From: SYFY01 sp041752315
Lineage (GTDB): Bacteria > Pseudomonadota > Gammaproteobacteria > Pseudomonadales > Azotimanducaceae
Reading direction: 5' to 3'
Assembly: GCA_041752315.1 (NCBI GenBank)
Contig: JBGSHJ010000066.1
Location: 124,001 to 188,000 of the forward strand
Length of the DNA: 64,000 nucleotides
Shown: one piece after another, positions 33,044 to 41,556 of the stretch
How positions within the stretch are numbered: the first letter of the stretch is position 1
How the letters are laid out: every line of letters starts with the position of its first letter
The notes under the pieces: generated by a model
What the model was told of the DNA's origin: nothing
The model's database searches: none
What the model saw: only the letters and a program-made list of their open reading frames with translations
Made by a program: the position numbers and the translations under genes

Positions 33044-33695
33044 CGCGGAAGGTCCCATGCCCTGGCACCACAAGCCGATGACAGTGCAGGAACAGTCGGT
33101 CGCCTGTCTGTGCGGGGTCATTCGGTTTCCCGTAAAGATGATCGCCGACGATGGGGTGTCCAATCCACGCAAGATGTACACGCAACTGATGTGACCTGCC
33201 CGTCAGCGGTTGCGCGAGCAACCATGAATGATCACCTGTCGTGCCAAGGCAGCGGACCCGGGTCACGGCATCAAAACCACCTTCGATCGGATTGTTAAGG
33301 AAAATCCGTACGCCGGTGGTTTCTATATCCTCTCGTTTTCCAGCCACCCGGTAGCGGCTCTTGCGTCCGGGCATGAGCGGGAGGTTGATGGAGATCGTTT
33401 TTGTCCCCGGAAACCGGCCCACAACCCTGGCGACGTAAAATTTGCGGACTGCGCGGGCATTGAACAGTCTCGCCAGTTCGCTCTGCCGGACCTGCGTCTT
33501 GGCCACCAGCAGTACACCACTCGTTCCTTTGTCCAGGCGGTGAACCAGAAACAGCTTGTCGTTCGACTGCAATGTACGCCAGAGGTTTGCCGAGCCCGAG
33601 CGGTCTTCCAGCAAAGAAATGCCGGAGGGCTTGTTAAGAACCAGAAGATTTGCCGACTCGAACAATCTCTCTGGTTGTGTCACGGGTTCATGCAT
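33012..33695 (-). CDS. RluA-family pseudouridine synthase
   Basis: The 227-residue protein has the RluA core with the catalytic Asp in FLVHRLDKGTSGVLLV, NKPSGISLLED before it and the C-terminal GRSHQLRVHLAWIGHPIVGD. RluA-type enzymes isomerise specific uridines of rRNA or tRNA. The ATG at 33695 starts MHEPVTQPERLF just before the conserved core; no S4 domain is present, so it is the short form. The target base cannot be deduced. The start overlaps the end of the M28-like gene by 8 nt, and the 3' end overlaps the LRAT gene tail to tail. Confidence 0.88.
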   Translation of the reverse strand: MHEPVTQPERLFESANLLVLNKPSGISLLEDRSGSANLWRTLQSNDKLFLVHRLDKGTSGVLLVAKTQVRQSELARLFNARAVRKFYVARVVGRFPGTKTISINLPLMPGRKSRYRVAGKREDIETTGVRIFLNNPIEGGFDAVTRVRCLGTTGDHSWLLAQPLTGRSHQLRVHLAWIGHPIVGDHLYGKPNDPAQTGDRLFLHCHRLVVPGHGTFRANVPFDDFLP

Positions 33696-34839
33696 TTGCG
33701 GCAGCATCCAGACACTCGACGCAAGCATTGACGATACCGGTGGTCCGCTCGATATCCACGCTCGGCTGCAGCCGATCATCGGGGTGATGAAACCATCGAT
33801 TGCTGCCCAGCAAGGACAGGTAACGGCCTCCACCATCATGGATGTCCCTGGCTTCGCCCAGGGGACGCGTGCCATGAGGCAGACTGTCGGCACCCTGGAT
33901 AGCATGTCGTTCCAGCGCGGTGGTCAGCATCGCCAGACGATCTGCGTGATCCGCCTGGAGCAACAACCGGCTATCCACGGAGGCAAAATTGGCACCGAGA
34001 TGGACCCAGAAAAATGCGTCTTTCAACAGGGTCTGATGACTGGTCAGGTAACGCCGCATGCCAAGATGTCCAAGTTCGTGGCCACTGTTGGCTGTGAAAT
34101 GGACTGATCTGCGTGGTGGGTTGGCGCTGAAATGCCGCATGCAGGCGAGCCATACGGCGATACCGCCACCACGTTCCGAGGTACACGTCCACCAGCCGCT
34201 CTTGGGCGTCATGATGACCAAGGGTGCGGCAGATTTGTCCCGTCCAGCGATGGCGAAGTCGACATTCGTTGCCTTGACGGATTCCCATCGACTCTCGATG
34301 ACCACATTGAGTGGCTTGCCAGCCCTCGCAGCGTCTTCGATGAAGTCGCTGTTCTGGCTTGCAATCTGCACGACCGGTGGTCCAAACGGTGCACCGTAAC
34401 GTTCTGCATTCAGCACCGCGAGGCCACGGACAATGTTGTCCGCAGCCGAAACCGCGATGAGAGCCTGGTGCCTGGCCTGGGTGCGGGCAACCTGCAGTGT
34501 TTTCGTCAGCGAGTGTCCATCCTGAGGAGCAAACCGGCCGACACCGACCTGGCCAGGCGTTGCCAGGGAAACTGCGGTACCCAGGACGCCTCCTGACGGC
34601 GTGTCGGGTCCATCGAACAACGGCACGCCATTGATCTCGCGACCGTCGGACAAGGTAACCGATGCGCGAACCACCGTTCGGCGGGCGAATGGATATTCGA
34701 ACAGATTGGCGTCCACTCCGTGATCCGCGCATTGGGCGATGAGCCAGCGGGAGGTTGACAGGTCCCCGGCCGTCGCCGTGCGGTGATCGGCAATGTGGTC
34801 GAAGGCACTCAGGTCGGTTCGAAGAGAATTGGTGGTCAT
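33688..34839 (-). CDS. M28-like peptidase with a degenerate metal site
   Basis: The 383-residue protein resembles M28 zinc aminopeptidases: an N-terminal part, a PA-like insert (residues about 60-180), and a C-terminal catalytic-like part with HFTANSGHELGHLGMRRYL and NRWFHHPDDRLQPSVD. The first metal-ligand motif, normally HxD, is replaced by VIMTPKSGWWTCTSERGGG at about residues 208-226, so at least two zinc ligands appear missing. It may be inactive, bind a different metal or form a separate subfamily. No signal peptide is seen with ATG 34839. A longer frame upstream to 34896 would collide with the oxyR promoter region. Its stop overlaps the pseudouridine synthase start. Confidence 0.7.
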   Translation of the reverse strand: MTTNSLRTDLSAFDHIADHRTATAGDLSTSRWLIAQCADHGVDANLFEYPFARRTVVRASVTLSDGREINGVPLFDGPDTPSGGVLGTAVSLATPGQVGVGRFAPQDGHSLTKTLQVARTQARHQALIAVSAADNIVRGLAVLNAERYGAPFGPPVVQIASQNSDFIEDAARAGKPLNVVIESRWESVKATNVDFAIAGRDKSAAPLVIMTPKSGWWTCTSERGGGIAVWLACMRHFSANPPRRSVHFTANSGHELGHLGMRRYLTSHQTLLKDAFFWVHLGANFASVDSRLLLQADHADRLAMLTTALERHAIQGADSLPHGTRPLGEARDIHDGGGRYLSLLGSNRWFHHPDDRLQPSVDIERTTGIVNACVECLDAAANA

Positions 34840-34894
34840 GGCATCGTCCCCTGGCTGCACGCACGCTAACATCACTTGCTCAAGGAGTAGAAGC

Positions 34895-35794
34895 ATGAAT
34901 ATCCGGGATCTCAAGTACCTCGTCGCGGTTGCCGAACTCAAGCACTTCGGACATGCGGCGGATGCCTGTCATGTCAGCCAGCCGACGCTCTCCACACAAT
35001 TGAAGAAACTCGAAGAGACTCTGGGTGTGGTTGTCATCGAGCGAACCAACCGTCAGGTTCTGTTGTCTTCGGTGGGTGAAAAGATTGTTCTGCAGGCAAA
35101 ACGCGTGCTGAGCGAAGTGGATGAACTCACACGTATCGCGGATCAGCACCGTGATCCGTTTGGTGGTGATCTGCGGCTGGGTATCATTCCAACGGTGGCC
35201 CCGTACCTTCTGTCGCACATTCTCGGGCCGATTCGCACTCGTTTTCCCAATCTTCGAATCCAGCTGAACGAAGGCCAGACGGTGGACATCTCGGCTCGCC
35301 TGAAACTTGGCGAGCTGGATGCGATCATCCTGGCGCTGCCGCTGATCGATGACCAGACCGAGGTGCGGACGCTGTACATCGAACCGTTCTATTTTGCGCT
35401 GTCGACCCAGCACCCGATGGCTGGAAAGAAGCAGGTTGCACTCAAGGACCTGGCGGCCGAGCGCATGCTGCTGCTTGAAGACGGTCACTGTCTGCGTGAC
35501 CAGGCACTGTCGGTCTGCGATTCTGCCGGGGCCGTCGAAAACACGAATTTTCGGGCCACCAGCCTGGAGACGCTGCGTCAGATGGTATGTGCGAATGTGG
35601 GCACGACGCTGATGCCTGAACTGGCGCTCACCAGAACGGCCGGACTGCGCTACATCCCCTTTGAGCACGCCGCGCGCGCGTCTGCTCCACATCGCGAGAT
35701 CGGGCTTTGCTGGCGACGGGCTTCCAGTCGCACCGAACTGCTGGAAGAGATGACCAAGGTACTACGTGTCGCTGTCAGCGAGATCCTGCAATAG
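34895..35794 (+). CDS. oxyR: hydrogen-peroxide sensing regulator OxyR
   Basis: The 299-residue LysR-family regulator begins MNIRDLKYLVAVAELKHFGH with an N-terminal helix-turn-helix (VSQPTLSTQLKKLE). It has the two redox cysteines C199 and C208 in GHCLRDQALSVC, at the same numbers as in E. coli OxyR. Oxidation forms a disulfide between them and activates transcription of peroxide-defence genes. AAGGAG at 34882-34887 precedes the ATG at 34895, a clear start. It diverges from the M28-like gene. Downstream it meets the rubrerythrin operon tail to tail, overlapping the DUF3501 gene by 33 nt. Confidence 0.96.
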   Translation: MNIRDLKYLVAVAELKHFGHAADACHVSQPTLSTQLKKLEETLGVVVIERTNRQVLLSSVGEKIVLQAKRVLSEVDELTRIADQHRDPFGGDLRLGIIPTVAPYLLSHILGPIRTRFPNLRIQLNEGQTVDISARLKLGELDAIILALPLIDDQTEVRTLYIEPFYFALSTQHPMAGKKQVALKDLAAERMLLLEDGHCLRDQALSVCDSAGAVENTNFRATSLETLRQMVCANVGTTLMPELALTRTAGLRYIPFEHAARASAPHREIGLCWRRASSRTELLEEMTKVLRVAVSEILQ

Positions 35795-36355
35795 GGAACT
35801 GCGATTGGCCTCGGGCACTTCGATCGAACATCGCAGTCCGGGGTGATCGATCCCCATAAGCAAGGTGGAACCTGCCTTCAATCCCCGGATGGATGCGGCA
35901 TCCAGTTCGAATCGCAGGAAATGAACAGCTGCAGTCTTGTGATCGTTGGTCCGCTCCAGATCCTCGTTGGCAATTGCGGCAATCCGGGCACAACCTTCCA
36001 CCTGGACCCAGACCGTGTGCTCCACGCCACCCAGTCTGCCCAAGGCGACGTGACGCTCTTCGACGTCCGGATACTCCAGCATGAAGGTCGCCTTCCAGTT
36101 GGCGCCGTCCGGGATCAGCGGATTGTAGGCCTCGATTTCTTCATCGATTGCCGAGCGTTCGAATATTCGCTCGACACGCAACATTTCCTGCACCTGGTAT
36201 TGAATGGTCAGGCGGTCTTCGAAGTACAGTGTCGCATTGGGTCCCAGCGCGATCTGGCGCAGCTTTTTGTGTGCGATCACCTGTTGGCGAAATGCGGGAC
36301 GGGTTTCCGCATAGGCTTCGAGCCCGAACAGATCCTGTCGAGACAGCTTTTTCAT
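35762..36355 (-). CDS. DUF3501 family protein
   Basis: The 197-residue protein belongs to DUF3501, characterised by KLSRQDLFGLEAYAETRPAF, RTIQYQVQEMLRVERIFE-like sequence and GRLGGVEHTVWVQVEG. The function is unknown. It is commonly found after a rubrerythrin and an Fe-S oxidoreductase, as here, which suggests a part in the same peroxide or redox pathway. No signal, membrane segment or metal motif is obvious. Its ATG overlaps the stop of the Fe-S gene by 4 nt, and its end overlaps oxyR tail to tail. Confidence 0.85.
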   Translation of the reverse strand: MKKLSRQDLFGLEAYAETRPAFRQQVIAHKKLRQIALGPNATLYFEDRLTIQYQVQEMLRVERIFERSAIDEEIEAYNPLIPDGANWKATFMLEYPDVEERHVALGRLGGVEHTVWVQVEGCARIAAIANEDLERTNDHKTAAVHFLRFELDAASIRGLKAGSTLLMGIDHPGLRCSIEVPEANRSSLLQDLADSDT

Positions 36356-37704
36356 GCGTTGAGTCCATAAGCACGGCGAATCATGCTGATCGGGTGTTCC
36401 GCCACGTTTTGTGTACCAGGTTCCTGTTTGTCGAGACCATGTGCGATCAGGCGCCCGGCCATGGGGCAGTCCGAGCCAAAGCTGTCCGGTTCGGTCTCCT
36501 TGACCCTGCGAACGACGGGTCGCACGATTTTCATCGCCTTGTCATAAGTCTCGGCTTTGACGGCGTATGTGCCGTCGTGTCCTGAACACCGTTCGATAGC
36601 TGACACCTCGGTACCCGGAACCAGTTCGAGGAACTCACGTGTTTTCATGCCGATGTTCTGCACACGTTGATGGCAAGCCACGTGGTAGGCCACCTTGCCG
36701 AGGGAAGTGGTGAAGTCGGTTCGGATGAGCCCTGCCTTGTTGCGAAGCATGAGGTATTCGAAGGGGTCAAAAAAGTGGTCTCTCAACCGTGCGATTTCAG
36801 GGTCCGCAGGAAACATCAGTGGCAACTCCTGCTTGTACATCAGCACGCAGGATGGAATTGGCGCGACGATGTCGTAACCGTCGCGGATGGCTTCCAGGAA
36901 TACCGGCAGGTTGGCGTCTTTCAATGCCGCCACCTTGTGCAGATCACCGAGTTCGAGCTTGGGCATGCCGCAGCAGCGGGTGTCCTTGAGCAACCTGACG
37001 TTGATCCCATTGTGCACAAGGACAGCGACGAGATCCTCGATTACCTGTGGTTCGTTGTGATCACCGTAACAGGTGATGTAAATCGCGACCTTGCCGGTGG
37101 TCCGTGAACAGGCTTTGGTGAGGAGATCATCGCCGGACGTGTCAGGCTGGTACCGGCTGACTGTCTTCGCAGTGAAGTTTGGCAGGGGTGCTTCTGCGTG
37201 GATACCAACCAGCTTCTGACCCCATTCGCGCAACGTGGTGTTGCCAGCGGCAGCATTGGCCAGACGATTGATGCCTGGAATTGAAACGAGATCAAAAACG
37301 GGATCGGTGCTGGTGATGATTCGATCACGCCAGGTGGTATCACCGGCTTTGAACTTGTGAGCCTTCGCTCGCAACATCAGATGCGGGAAATCAACCGCCC
37401 ACTCGTGCGGAGGCAGGTAAGGGCACTTGGTTTCTGCGCACAGATCGCACAGAAAACACTGGTCGACCACTTTCATGTAGTCGGCCTTGTCGACTCCATC
37501 AACCTCCAGGGTGGGAGATTCGTCAACCAGATCGAAGAGTGTCGGAAAGCTGTCGCAGAGGTTTACGCAGCGGCGGCAGCCATGGCAGATGTCAAAAACC
37601 CGTTCGAGTTCGTGATTGAGTTTGTCATGGTCCCAGAATTCCTCATGCTCCCAGCCCAGCGGTTGACGCTCTGGTGCGCTGAGGTTGCCTTCTTTCACCA
37701 CCAT
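36352..37704 (-). CDS. Fe-S oxidoreductase, heterodisulfide-reductase/GlpC-like
   Basis: The 450-residue cytoplasmic protein has two N-terminal [4Fe-4S] motifs, CHGCRRCVNLC near residue 40 and CFLCDLCAETKCPY near residue 87. Two CCG-type cysteine domains follow: TRCCGMPKLELGD in the middle and ERCSGHDGTY towards the end, the second with CSG rather than CCG. It resembles GlpC/HdrD subunits that move electrons to or from a partner. The context between rubrerythrin and DUF3501 suggests it supplies electrons for peroxide reduction. An AGGAGA ribosome site precedes the ATG. A hairpin terminator lies between it and the rubrerythrin gene. Confidence 0.9.
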   Translation of the reverse strand: MVVKEGNLSAPERQPLGWEHEEFWDHDKLNHELERVFDICHGCRRCVNLCDSFPTLFDLVDESPTLEVDGVDKADYMKVVDQCFLCDLCAETKCPYLPPHEWAVDFPHLMLRAKAHKFKAGDTTWRDRIITSTDPVFDLVSIPGINRLANAAAGNTTLREWGQKLVGIHAEAPLPNFTAKTVSRYQPDTSGDDLLTKACSRTTGKVAIYITCYGDHNEPQVIEDLVAVLVHNGINVRLLKDTRCCGMPKLELGDLHKVAALKDANLPVFLEAIRDGYDIVAPIPSCVLMYKQELPLMFPADPEIARLRDHFFDPFEYLMLRNKAGLIRTDFTTSLGKVAYHVACHQRVQNIGMKTREFLELVPGTEVSAIERCSGHDGTYAVKAETYDKAMKIVRPVVRRVKETEPDSFGSDCPMAGRLIAHGLDKQEPGTQNVAEHPISMIRRAYGLNA

Positions 37705-37753
37705 GTCGTGCTCTCCTATCCCTCGCAGTCAATAAGTTGTCCACCATGAAAAA

Positions 37754-37771
37754 GGGGCCGCTTGCGGCCCC
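37754..37771 (-). terminator. intrinsic terminator after rubrerythrin
   Basis: GGGGCCGC and GCGGCCCC form an 8-bp perfect GC stem with a TT/AA loop, followed on the minus strand by TTTTTC. It lies 27 nt after the rubrerythrin stop and 50 nt before the Fe-S gene, so it should separate or attenuate the two. Confidence 0.85.
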
Positions 37772-37797
37772 CTCTCGTATGGTCAGGGGCGAGCTTC

Positions 37798-38214
37798 TTA
37801 AGCCAGCGCGTCCAGAGCTTTCTGGAATCGGTTGGCGTGTGACCGTTCTGCCTTGGCGAGAGTCTCGAACCAGTCGGCGATTTCGTCAAAACCTTCGGTA
37901 CGTGCGGTTTTGGCCATGCCCGGATACATGTCGGTGTATTCGTGGGTTTCGCCTGCGATCGCAGCCTTCAGGTTGTTTCGAGTGGAGCCAATGGGTAGAC
38001 CGGTCGCCGGATCACCTACGCCTTCCATGTATTCGAGGTGACCATGTGCATGACCGGTTTCACCTTCCGCGGTTGAACGGAATACTGCGGCGACGTCGTT
38101 TTCACCTTCCACGTCGGCCTTCGCTGCAAAATACAGATAGCGACGGTTGGCCTGGGACTCTCCCGCAAACGCATCCTTGAGATGCTGCAGGGTTTTACTG
38201 ACCTTGAGTTCCAT
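37798..38214 (-). CDS. rubrerythrin (erythrin domain only)
   Basis: The 138-residue protein is a ferritin-like diiron domain: FAGESQANRRYLYFAAKADVE, AEGETGHAHGHLEYME and AGETHEYTDMYPGMAKTA, giving the Glu/His ligand set of a rubrerythrin. The C-terminal rubredoxin domain of classical rubrerythrins is absent, the protein ending RFQKALDALA. It would reduce hydrogen peroxide at the diiron site with electrons from another carrier. A strong GAGGAGG site precedes the ATG. A perfect OxyR half motif lies about 96-110 nt upstream of the start. A GC-rich terminator follows it. Confidence 0.92.
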   Translation of the reverse strand: MELKVSKTLQHLKDAFAGESQANRRYLYFAAKADVEGENDVAAVFRSTAEGETGHAHGHLEYMEGVGDPATGLPIGSTRNNLKAAIAGETHEYTDMYPGMAKTARTEGFDEIADWFETLAKAERSHANRFQKALDALA

Positions 38215-38259
38215 AAGGTATCCTCCTCAATGGTTATCGGTTGCGTGCTTGCGACTCGC

Positions 38260-38265
38260 AGTATA
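38260..38265 (-). promoter_or_regulatory. -10 element of the rubrerythrin promoter
   Basis: On the minus strand TATACT (complement of 38260-38265) is a good -10. The hexamer 17 nt further upstream is ATGGCC, a poor -35, which fits a promoter that needs an activator. The OxyR-type site directly adjoins this -35 position. Confidence 0.55.
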
Positions 38266-38287
38266 CGGCTGAATGCCCGACAGGCCA

Positions 38288-38324
38288 TTCGAATCCTTCG
38301 ATTGATCCGATAGATGACACCTAT
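38288..38324 (-). promoter_or_regulatory. OxyR-type binding site upstream of rubrerythrin
   Basis: The distal half, ATAGGTGTCATCTAT on the minus strand (38324 down to 38310), matches the OxyR pattern ATAGnTnnnAnCTAT at every fixed position. The proximal half after 7 nt (38302-38288) keeps only part of it. The site ends against the -35 position of the rubrerythrin promoter, as in OxyR-activated promoters, and oxyR itself lies 2.5 kb away at the other end of the block. Confidence 0.7.
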
Positions 38325-38381
38325 CAGACCCGCGGGGGTCGGTGACTTCCCTAATGCTGGCCATATCCTGACGAGGTACAC

Positions 38382-39734
38382 GTGCGCGGTGAACTTGGCA
38401 TTCTGCTCCGGCTGGCGGCGCCCATGGTGCTGGCGCAGTTATCGCAGATGTTCATGGGGGTTGCCGATGCAGTGATGGTTGGTCGTGTCAGTGCGACTGA
38501 CATGGCCGGTGTGACGTTGGGTGGCAATCTGTATTTTCCGACCCAGTTCCTGGTGGCCGGTATCATCATGGCGGTTACGCCGACGGTTGCCCAGCTGCAT
38601 GGTGCCGGCAGAGTTGCAGAAATGGGTGAGGTCGTGCGCCAGGCGCTGTTCATCTCCGTCGGCGGTGGGCTGCTGCTGGTGGTGCTGTTCAACAATGTGG
38701 AGCCGATCTACCACGCCATTGGGGTGGATGCTCGAGCCATCCCCATTGCCGTGGGTTACCTGCATGCCTTGTCCTTCGGGGTGATGCCGCTGTTGTGTTT
38801 TTTTGCAATGCGATATCTCTGCGAAGGCAATTCCTGGACCCAGCCCGCGATGATTCTTGCGCTGGCCTCGCTGCCAACCAAGATCCTGCTGAACTATGCC
38901 TTCATATACGGCAACTTCGGGATGCCCAGGCTGGGGGGTATTGGCTGCGGATACTCTTCCGCGATCATAGGCTTTGGTCAGTTCATAGCGATGGTGTTCA
39001 TCATCAGGCATTCCCGGATGCGTGCGAGCGGCGTGTTCGACCGTTTCAGCCGTCCGGATTTTGCGGCTATCGGTCGGCTGGTGCGTCTGGGTGTGCCCAT
39101 CGGACTGGCCAATTTTCTCGAAATGGCCATGTTTTCGGCGGTCACCCTGTTGATCGGGAGGATCAGTGTGGAGGCGGTCGCCGCGCATCAGATCTCGATG
39201 AACGTGGGCGGCCTGACATTCATGCTGCCGATGGGAATCGGCATGGCTGCCGCCATTCGGGTGGGTTTTAATGTCGGTGCAGGAGATCTTGTGGCGGCTC
39301 GCCGCAGCGGTTGGCTGGCGATTGGTGTTGCGGCAGTGTTTGCGGTGCTTGCGGCGGTGGTTGTCCTGGCTTGCCGTGAATGGATTCCCGGCTTGTATAC
39401 AACCGATCCTGCTGTGACCGCGATGGCAATCCAGATGCTCGTGTTTGTTGCCCTGTTTCAGCTGTTTGACGACACGCAGGTGACGGCCCTCGGGTCGCTG
39501 CGTGGTTACAAGGACACCAAGGTCCCGATGTACATTGCCCTGTTTGCCTATTGGGGTATCGGCTTTCCTGTGGGTGTCATACTTGGATATGGTTACCTGG
39601 GTTTTGATGCCTATGGGCCGAACGGATTCTGGGCAGGTCTGACCACCGGCCTGGCGGTGGCTGCCGTGGGAATGCTGTGGCGATTCCGGCAGTTTTCGTT
39701 GAACCCCGGGTTCGCCAGACAATCTACCGGATAG
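38382..39734 (+). CDS. MATE-family multidrug efflux transporter (NorM-like)
   Basis: The 450-residue inner-membrane protein has about twelve hydrophobic segments in two homologous halves. The first begins ILLRLAAPMVLAQLSQMFMG and contains MVGRVSATDMAGVTLGG; the second contains LGVPIGLANFLEMAMFSAVT and AHQISMNVGGLTFMLPMGIG. These are typical of NorM-type sodium- or proton-driven MATE exporters. The start is GTG at 38382. Upstream is the OxyR-type site, on the other side from the rubrerythrin promoter, but it is not shown to control this gene. An EamA gene follows 8 nt downstream. Confidence 0.9.
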   Translation: MRGELGILLRLAAPMVLAQLSQMFMGVADAVMVGRVSATDMAGVTLGGNLYFPTQFLVAGIIMAVTPTVAQLHGAGRVAEMGEVVRQALFISVGGGLLLVVLFNNVEPIYHAIGVDARAIPIAVGYLHALSFGVMPLLCFFAMRYLCEGNSWTQPAMILALASLPTKILLNYAFIYGNFGMPRLGGIGCGYSSAIIGFGQFIAMVFIIRHSRMRASGVFDRFSRPDFAAIGRLVRLGVPIGLANFLEMAMFSAVTLLIGRISVEAVAAHQISMNVGGLTFMLPMGIGMAAAIRVGFNVGAGDLVAARRSGWLAIGVAAVFAVLAAVVVLACREWIPGLYTTDPAVTAMAIQMLVFVALFQLFDDTQVTALGSLRGYKDTKVPMYIALFAYWGIGFPVGVILGYGYLGFDAYGPNGFWAGLTTGLAVAAVGMLWRFRQFSLNPGFARQSTG

Positions 39735-39742
39735 ACCAGCTG

Positions 39743-40618
39743 GTGGACACCTGGATCATCATCACGGTAGCTGCAGCCTTCCTGCAGAATCTTCGTTCGT
39801 TGCTGCAAAGGCGGCTCGCTGGCAGGCTGTCGGTGAACGGCGCCAGCTTTGTCAGGTTTGCCTACGCGCTGCCATTTGCCTGGGTTTATGCGACGCTGGT
39901 CAGCGGTGATCAGGTGATGCACACGCTGACAACGCCTTTTTTCATCTACTGCCTGATCGGTGGTGTGGCCCAGATATTGGCCACCTCCGCCTTGCTCGCG
40001 GCGATGGTTGCCAGCAATTTTGCAGTCGGCACCGCGCTGTCGAAAACCGAGACCCTGCAGGCTGCACTGTTGGGGTTCATCCTGTTCGGTGAATCCCTGA
40101 CGTGGTCCATGCTGCTCGGTATCGCCATCTCCTTTTTAGGCGTGCTCCTGTTATCCGGCAAGTCCTCGGTCAGGGAACTCCTGGTCGGCAAACGAGCGGT
40201 GATCCTGGGTTTGCTAGCCGGCAGCGGCTTTGCGTTGTCGGCGGTCGGATATCGTGCGGCGTCTCTGGCCCTGGCGGAGGGCGCCGCCGTTGAACGGGCT
40301 GCCACGACGCTGGCGGTTGCGCTTGGCATGCAGGTATTGCTGATGGGGTTGTACCTGGCGATGCGTGAACCCGGGCAACTCGAGCAGGTGTGGCGGGCGA
40401 GGCGTGAGGGGATCTGGGTTGGATTGGTAGGTGCCGGAGCTTCAGCCGGATGGTTCACTGCGATGACAATGGTCAGCGCTGCGCTGGTTCGGGCGGTTGC
40501 CCAGGTCGAGTTGCTGTTTACCTTTGCCACGGCCGTCTGGATACTTCGGGAGAAGATCGAGCCTGCACACATTCTGGGTGCTGTCCTGATCATCGGCGGA
40601 ATCCTGCTGTTGATCTGA
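39743..40618 (+). CDS. EamA/DMT-superfamily transporter
   Basis: The 291-residue inner-membrane protein has about ten hydrophobic helices in two EamA repeats, beginning WIIITVAAAFLQNLRSLLQRR. The second repeat has TAMTMVSAALVRAVAQVELL and ends ILGAVLIIGGILLLI. DMT members move metabolites, amino acids or drugs. GTG 39743 is the likely start, 8 nt after the MATE stop; a longer frame within the MATE gene is less likely. The short spacing suggests one transcript with the MATE gene. The substrate is unknown. Confidence 0.82.
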   Translation: MDTWIIITVAAAFLQNLRSLLQRRLAGRLSVNGASFVRFAYALPFAWVYATLVSGDQVMHTLTTPFFIYCLIGGVAQILATSALLAAMVASNFAVGTALSKTETLQAALLGFILFGESLTWSMLLGIAISFLGVLLLSGKSSVRELLVGKRAVILGLLAGSGFALSAVGYRAASLALAEGAAVERAATTLAVALGMQVLLMGLYLAMREPGQLEQVWRARREGIWVGLVGAGASAGWFTAMTMVSAALVRAVAQVELLFTFATAVWILREKIEPAHILGAVLIIGGILLLI

Positions 40619-40643
40619 ACGCACCCGACCACCCGGGGGAGCC

Positions 40644-41435
40644 ATGACCTACCAGACCATATTGTCCGAGAATCGCAACGACGTTTGCCTGATCACGCTC
40701 AATCGACCTGAGCGATTGAACGCATGGACTTATCAGATGGCCGAAGAACTGGCGGATGCCGTCATGGCGGCCAATGCCGATGACAATATCGGTGCCATTG
40801 TCATGACCGGTGCAGGGCGAGGTTTCTGCGCAGGTGCCGATATCGAAGCAGTGTTCAAGGCACAGTCGGAAGGGGCTTCGCTCGCACGCAGCTCACGGGC
40901 ACAGGACTGGGTTGGCCTGATGCGGGATTCCAAACCAGTGGTTGCCGCAGTCAACGGTGCGGCCATTGGCCTTGGCACCACGCTGATTCTACCCATGGAC
41001 TATCTGGTCGCCAGCACCAACGCCAAACTGTCGTTGCGGTTCGTGAAAATGGGTCTGGTGCCGGAACTTGCCAGCTCCCGATTTGTGTTTGCCCGGGTCG
41101 GATTTGGCAAGGCCAACGAACTCATGCTCACCGGTCGTACGGTTGATGCCAATGAGGCGCTGAGTCTCGGACTTGTGGACAGGGTGGTTGCACCGGCGGA
41201 CCTGGTCGAATCAGCCATTGCAGTTGCCCGCTCAATGGGTGAAAACCCGCAGGTTGCGTTACGCATGATCAAGAAACTGGCTACGCAGAATGCGGCGGAG
41301 ACGGATCTCAAACTGATCCAGCAGCGGGAAGGTGAAGGGTTGAAGGTTGCGTACGTTTCACCTGAGCACAAAGAGGCGATCGCAGCCTTCATGGAAAAAC
41401 GCACACCGGACTTCAAGTCCGCCCGAAAAATCTGA
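40644..41435 (+). CDS. enoyl-CoA hydratase/isomerase family protein
   Basis: The 263-residue protein is a crotonase-fold enzyme. It has the oxyanion-hole region GAGRGFCAGADIEAVFK at about residues 54-70, NGAAIGLGTTLILPMDYLVA, and the FVKMGLVPELASSRFVFARV segment with the active-site glutamate. It would hydrate or isomerise an enoyl-CoA in fatty- or aromatic-acid degradation. GGGGGAG precedes the ATG. It starts 25 nt after the EamA gene and ends in front of a strong hairpin, so it may close that transcript. Confidence 0.88.
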   Translation: MTYQTILSENRNDVCLITLNRPERLNAWTYQMAEELADAVMAANADDNIGAIVMTGAGRGFCAGADIEAVFKAQSEGASLARSSRAQDWVGLMRDSKPVVAAVNGAAIGLGTTLILPMDYLVASTNAKLSLRFVKMGLVPELASSRFVFARVGFGKANELMLTGRTVDANEALSLGLVDRVVAPADLVESAIAVARSMGENPQVALRMIKKLATQNAAETDLKLIQQREGEGLKVAYVSPEHKEAIAAFMEKRTPDFKSARKI

Positions 41436-41469
41436 CAGTGTGGTGACGCCAAACTGATTTGACGACGAC

Positions 41470-41501
41470 ATAACCCCGTCGTGTGCGTGTGACGGGGTTA
41501 T
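41470..41501 (+). terminator. stem-loop after the enoyl-CoA hydratase gene
   Basis: ATAACCCCGTC and GACGGGGTTAT form an 11-bp perfect stem with a 10-nt loop. A T-run (41509-41513) follows 7 nt after the stem rather than directly, so it is a somewhat imperfect intrinsic terminator. It separates the hydratase gene from the FHA operon. Confidence 0.7.
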
Positions 41502-41556
41502 CACTCGCTTTTTCTGTCTTTGCCTATGCTTTGTGCTCCCGTAACAGGAACTGCGC

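Noticed and set aside
38439..39722. 427-residue open frame antisense to the MATE gene
   Set aside because: Gln/His/Arg-rich and without membrane or domain pattern; shadow of the MATE gene.
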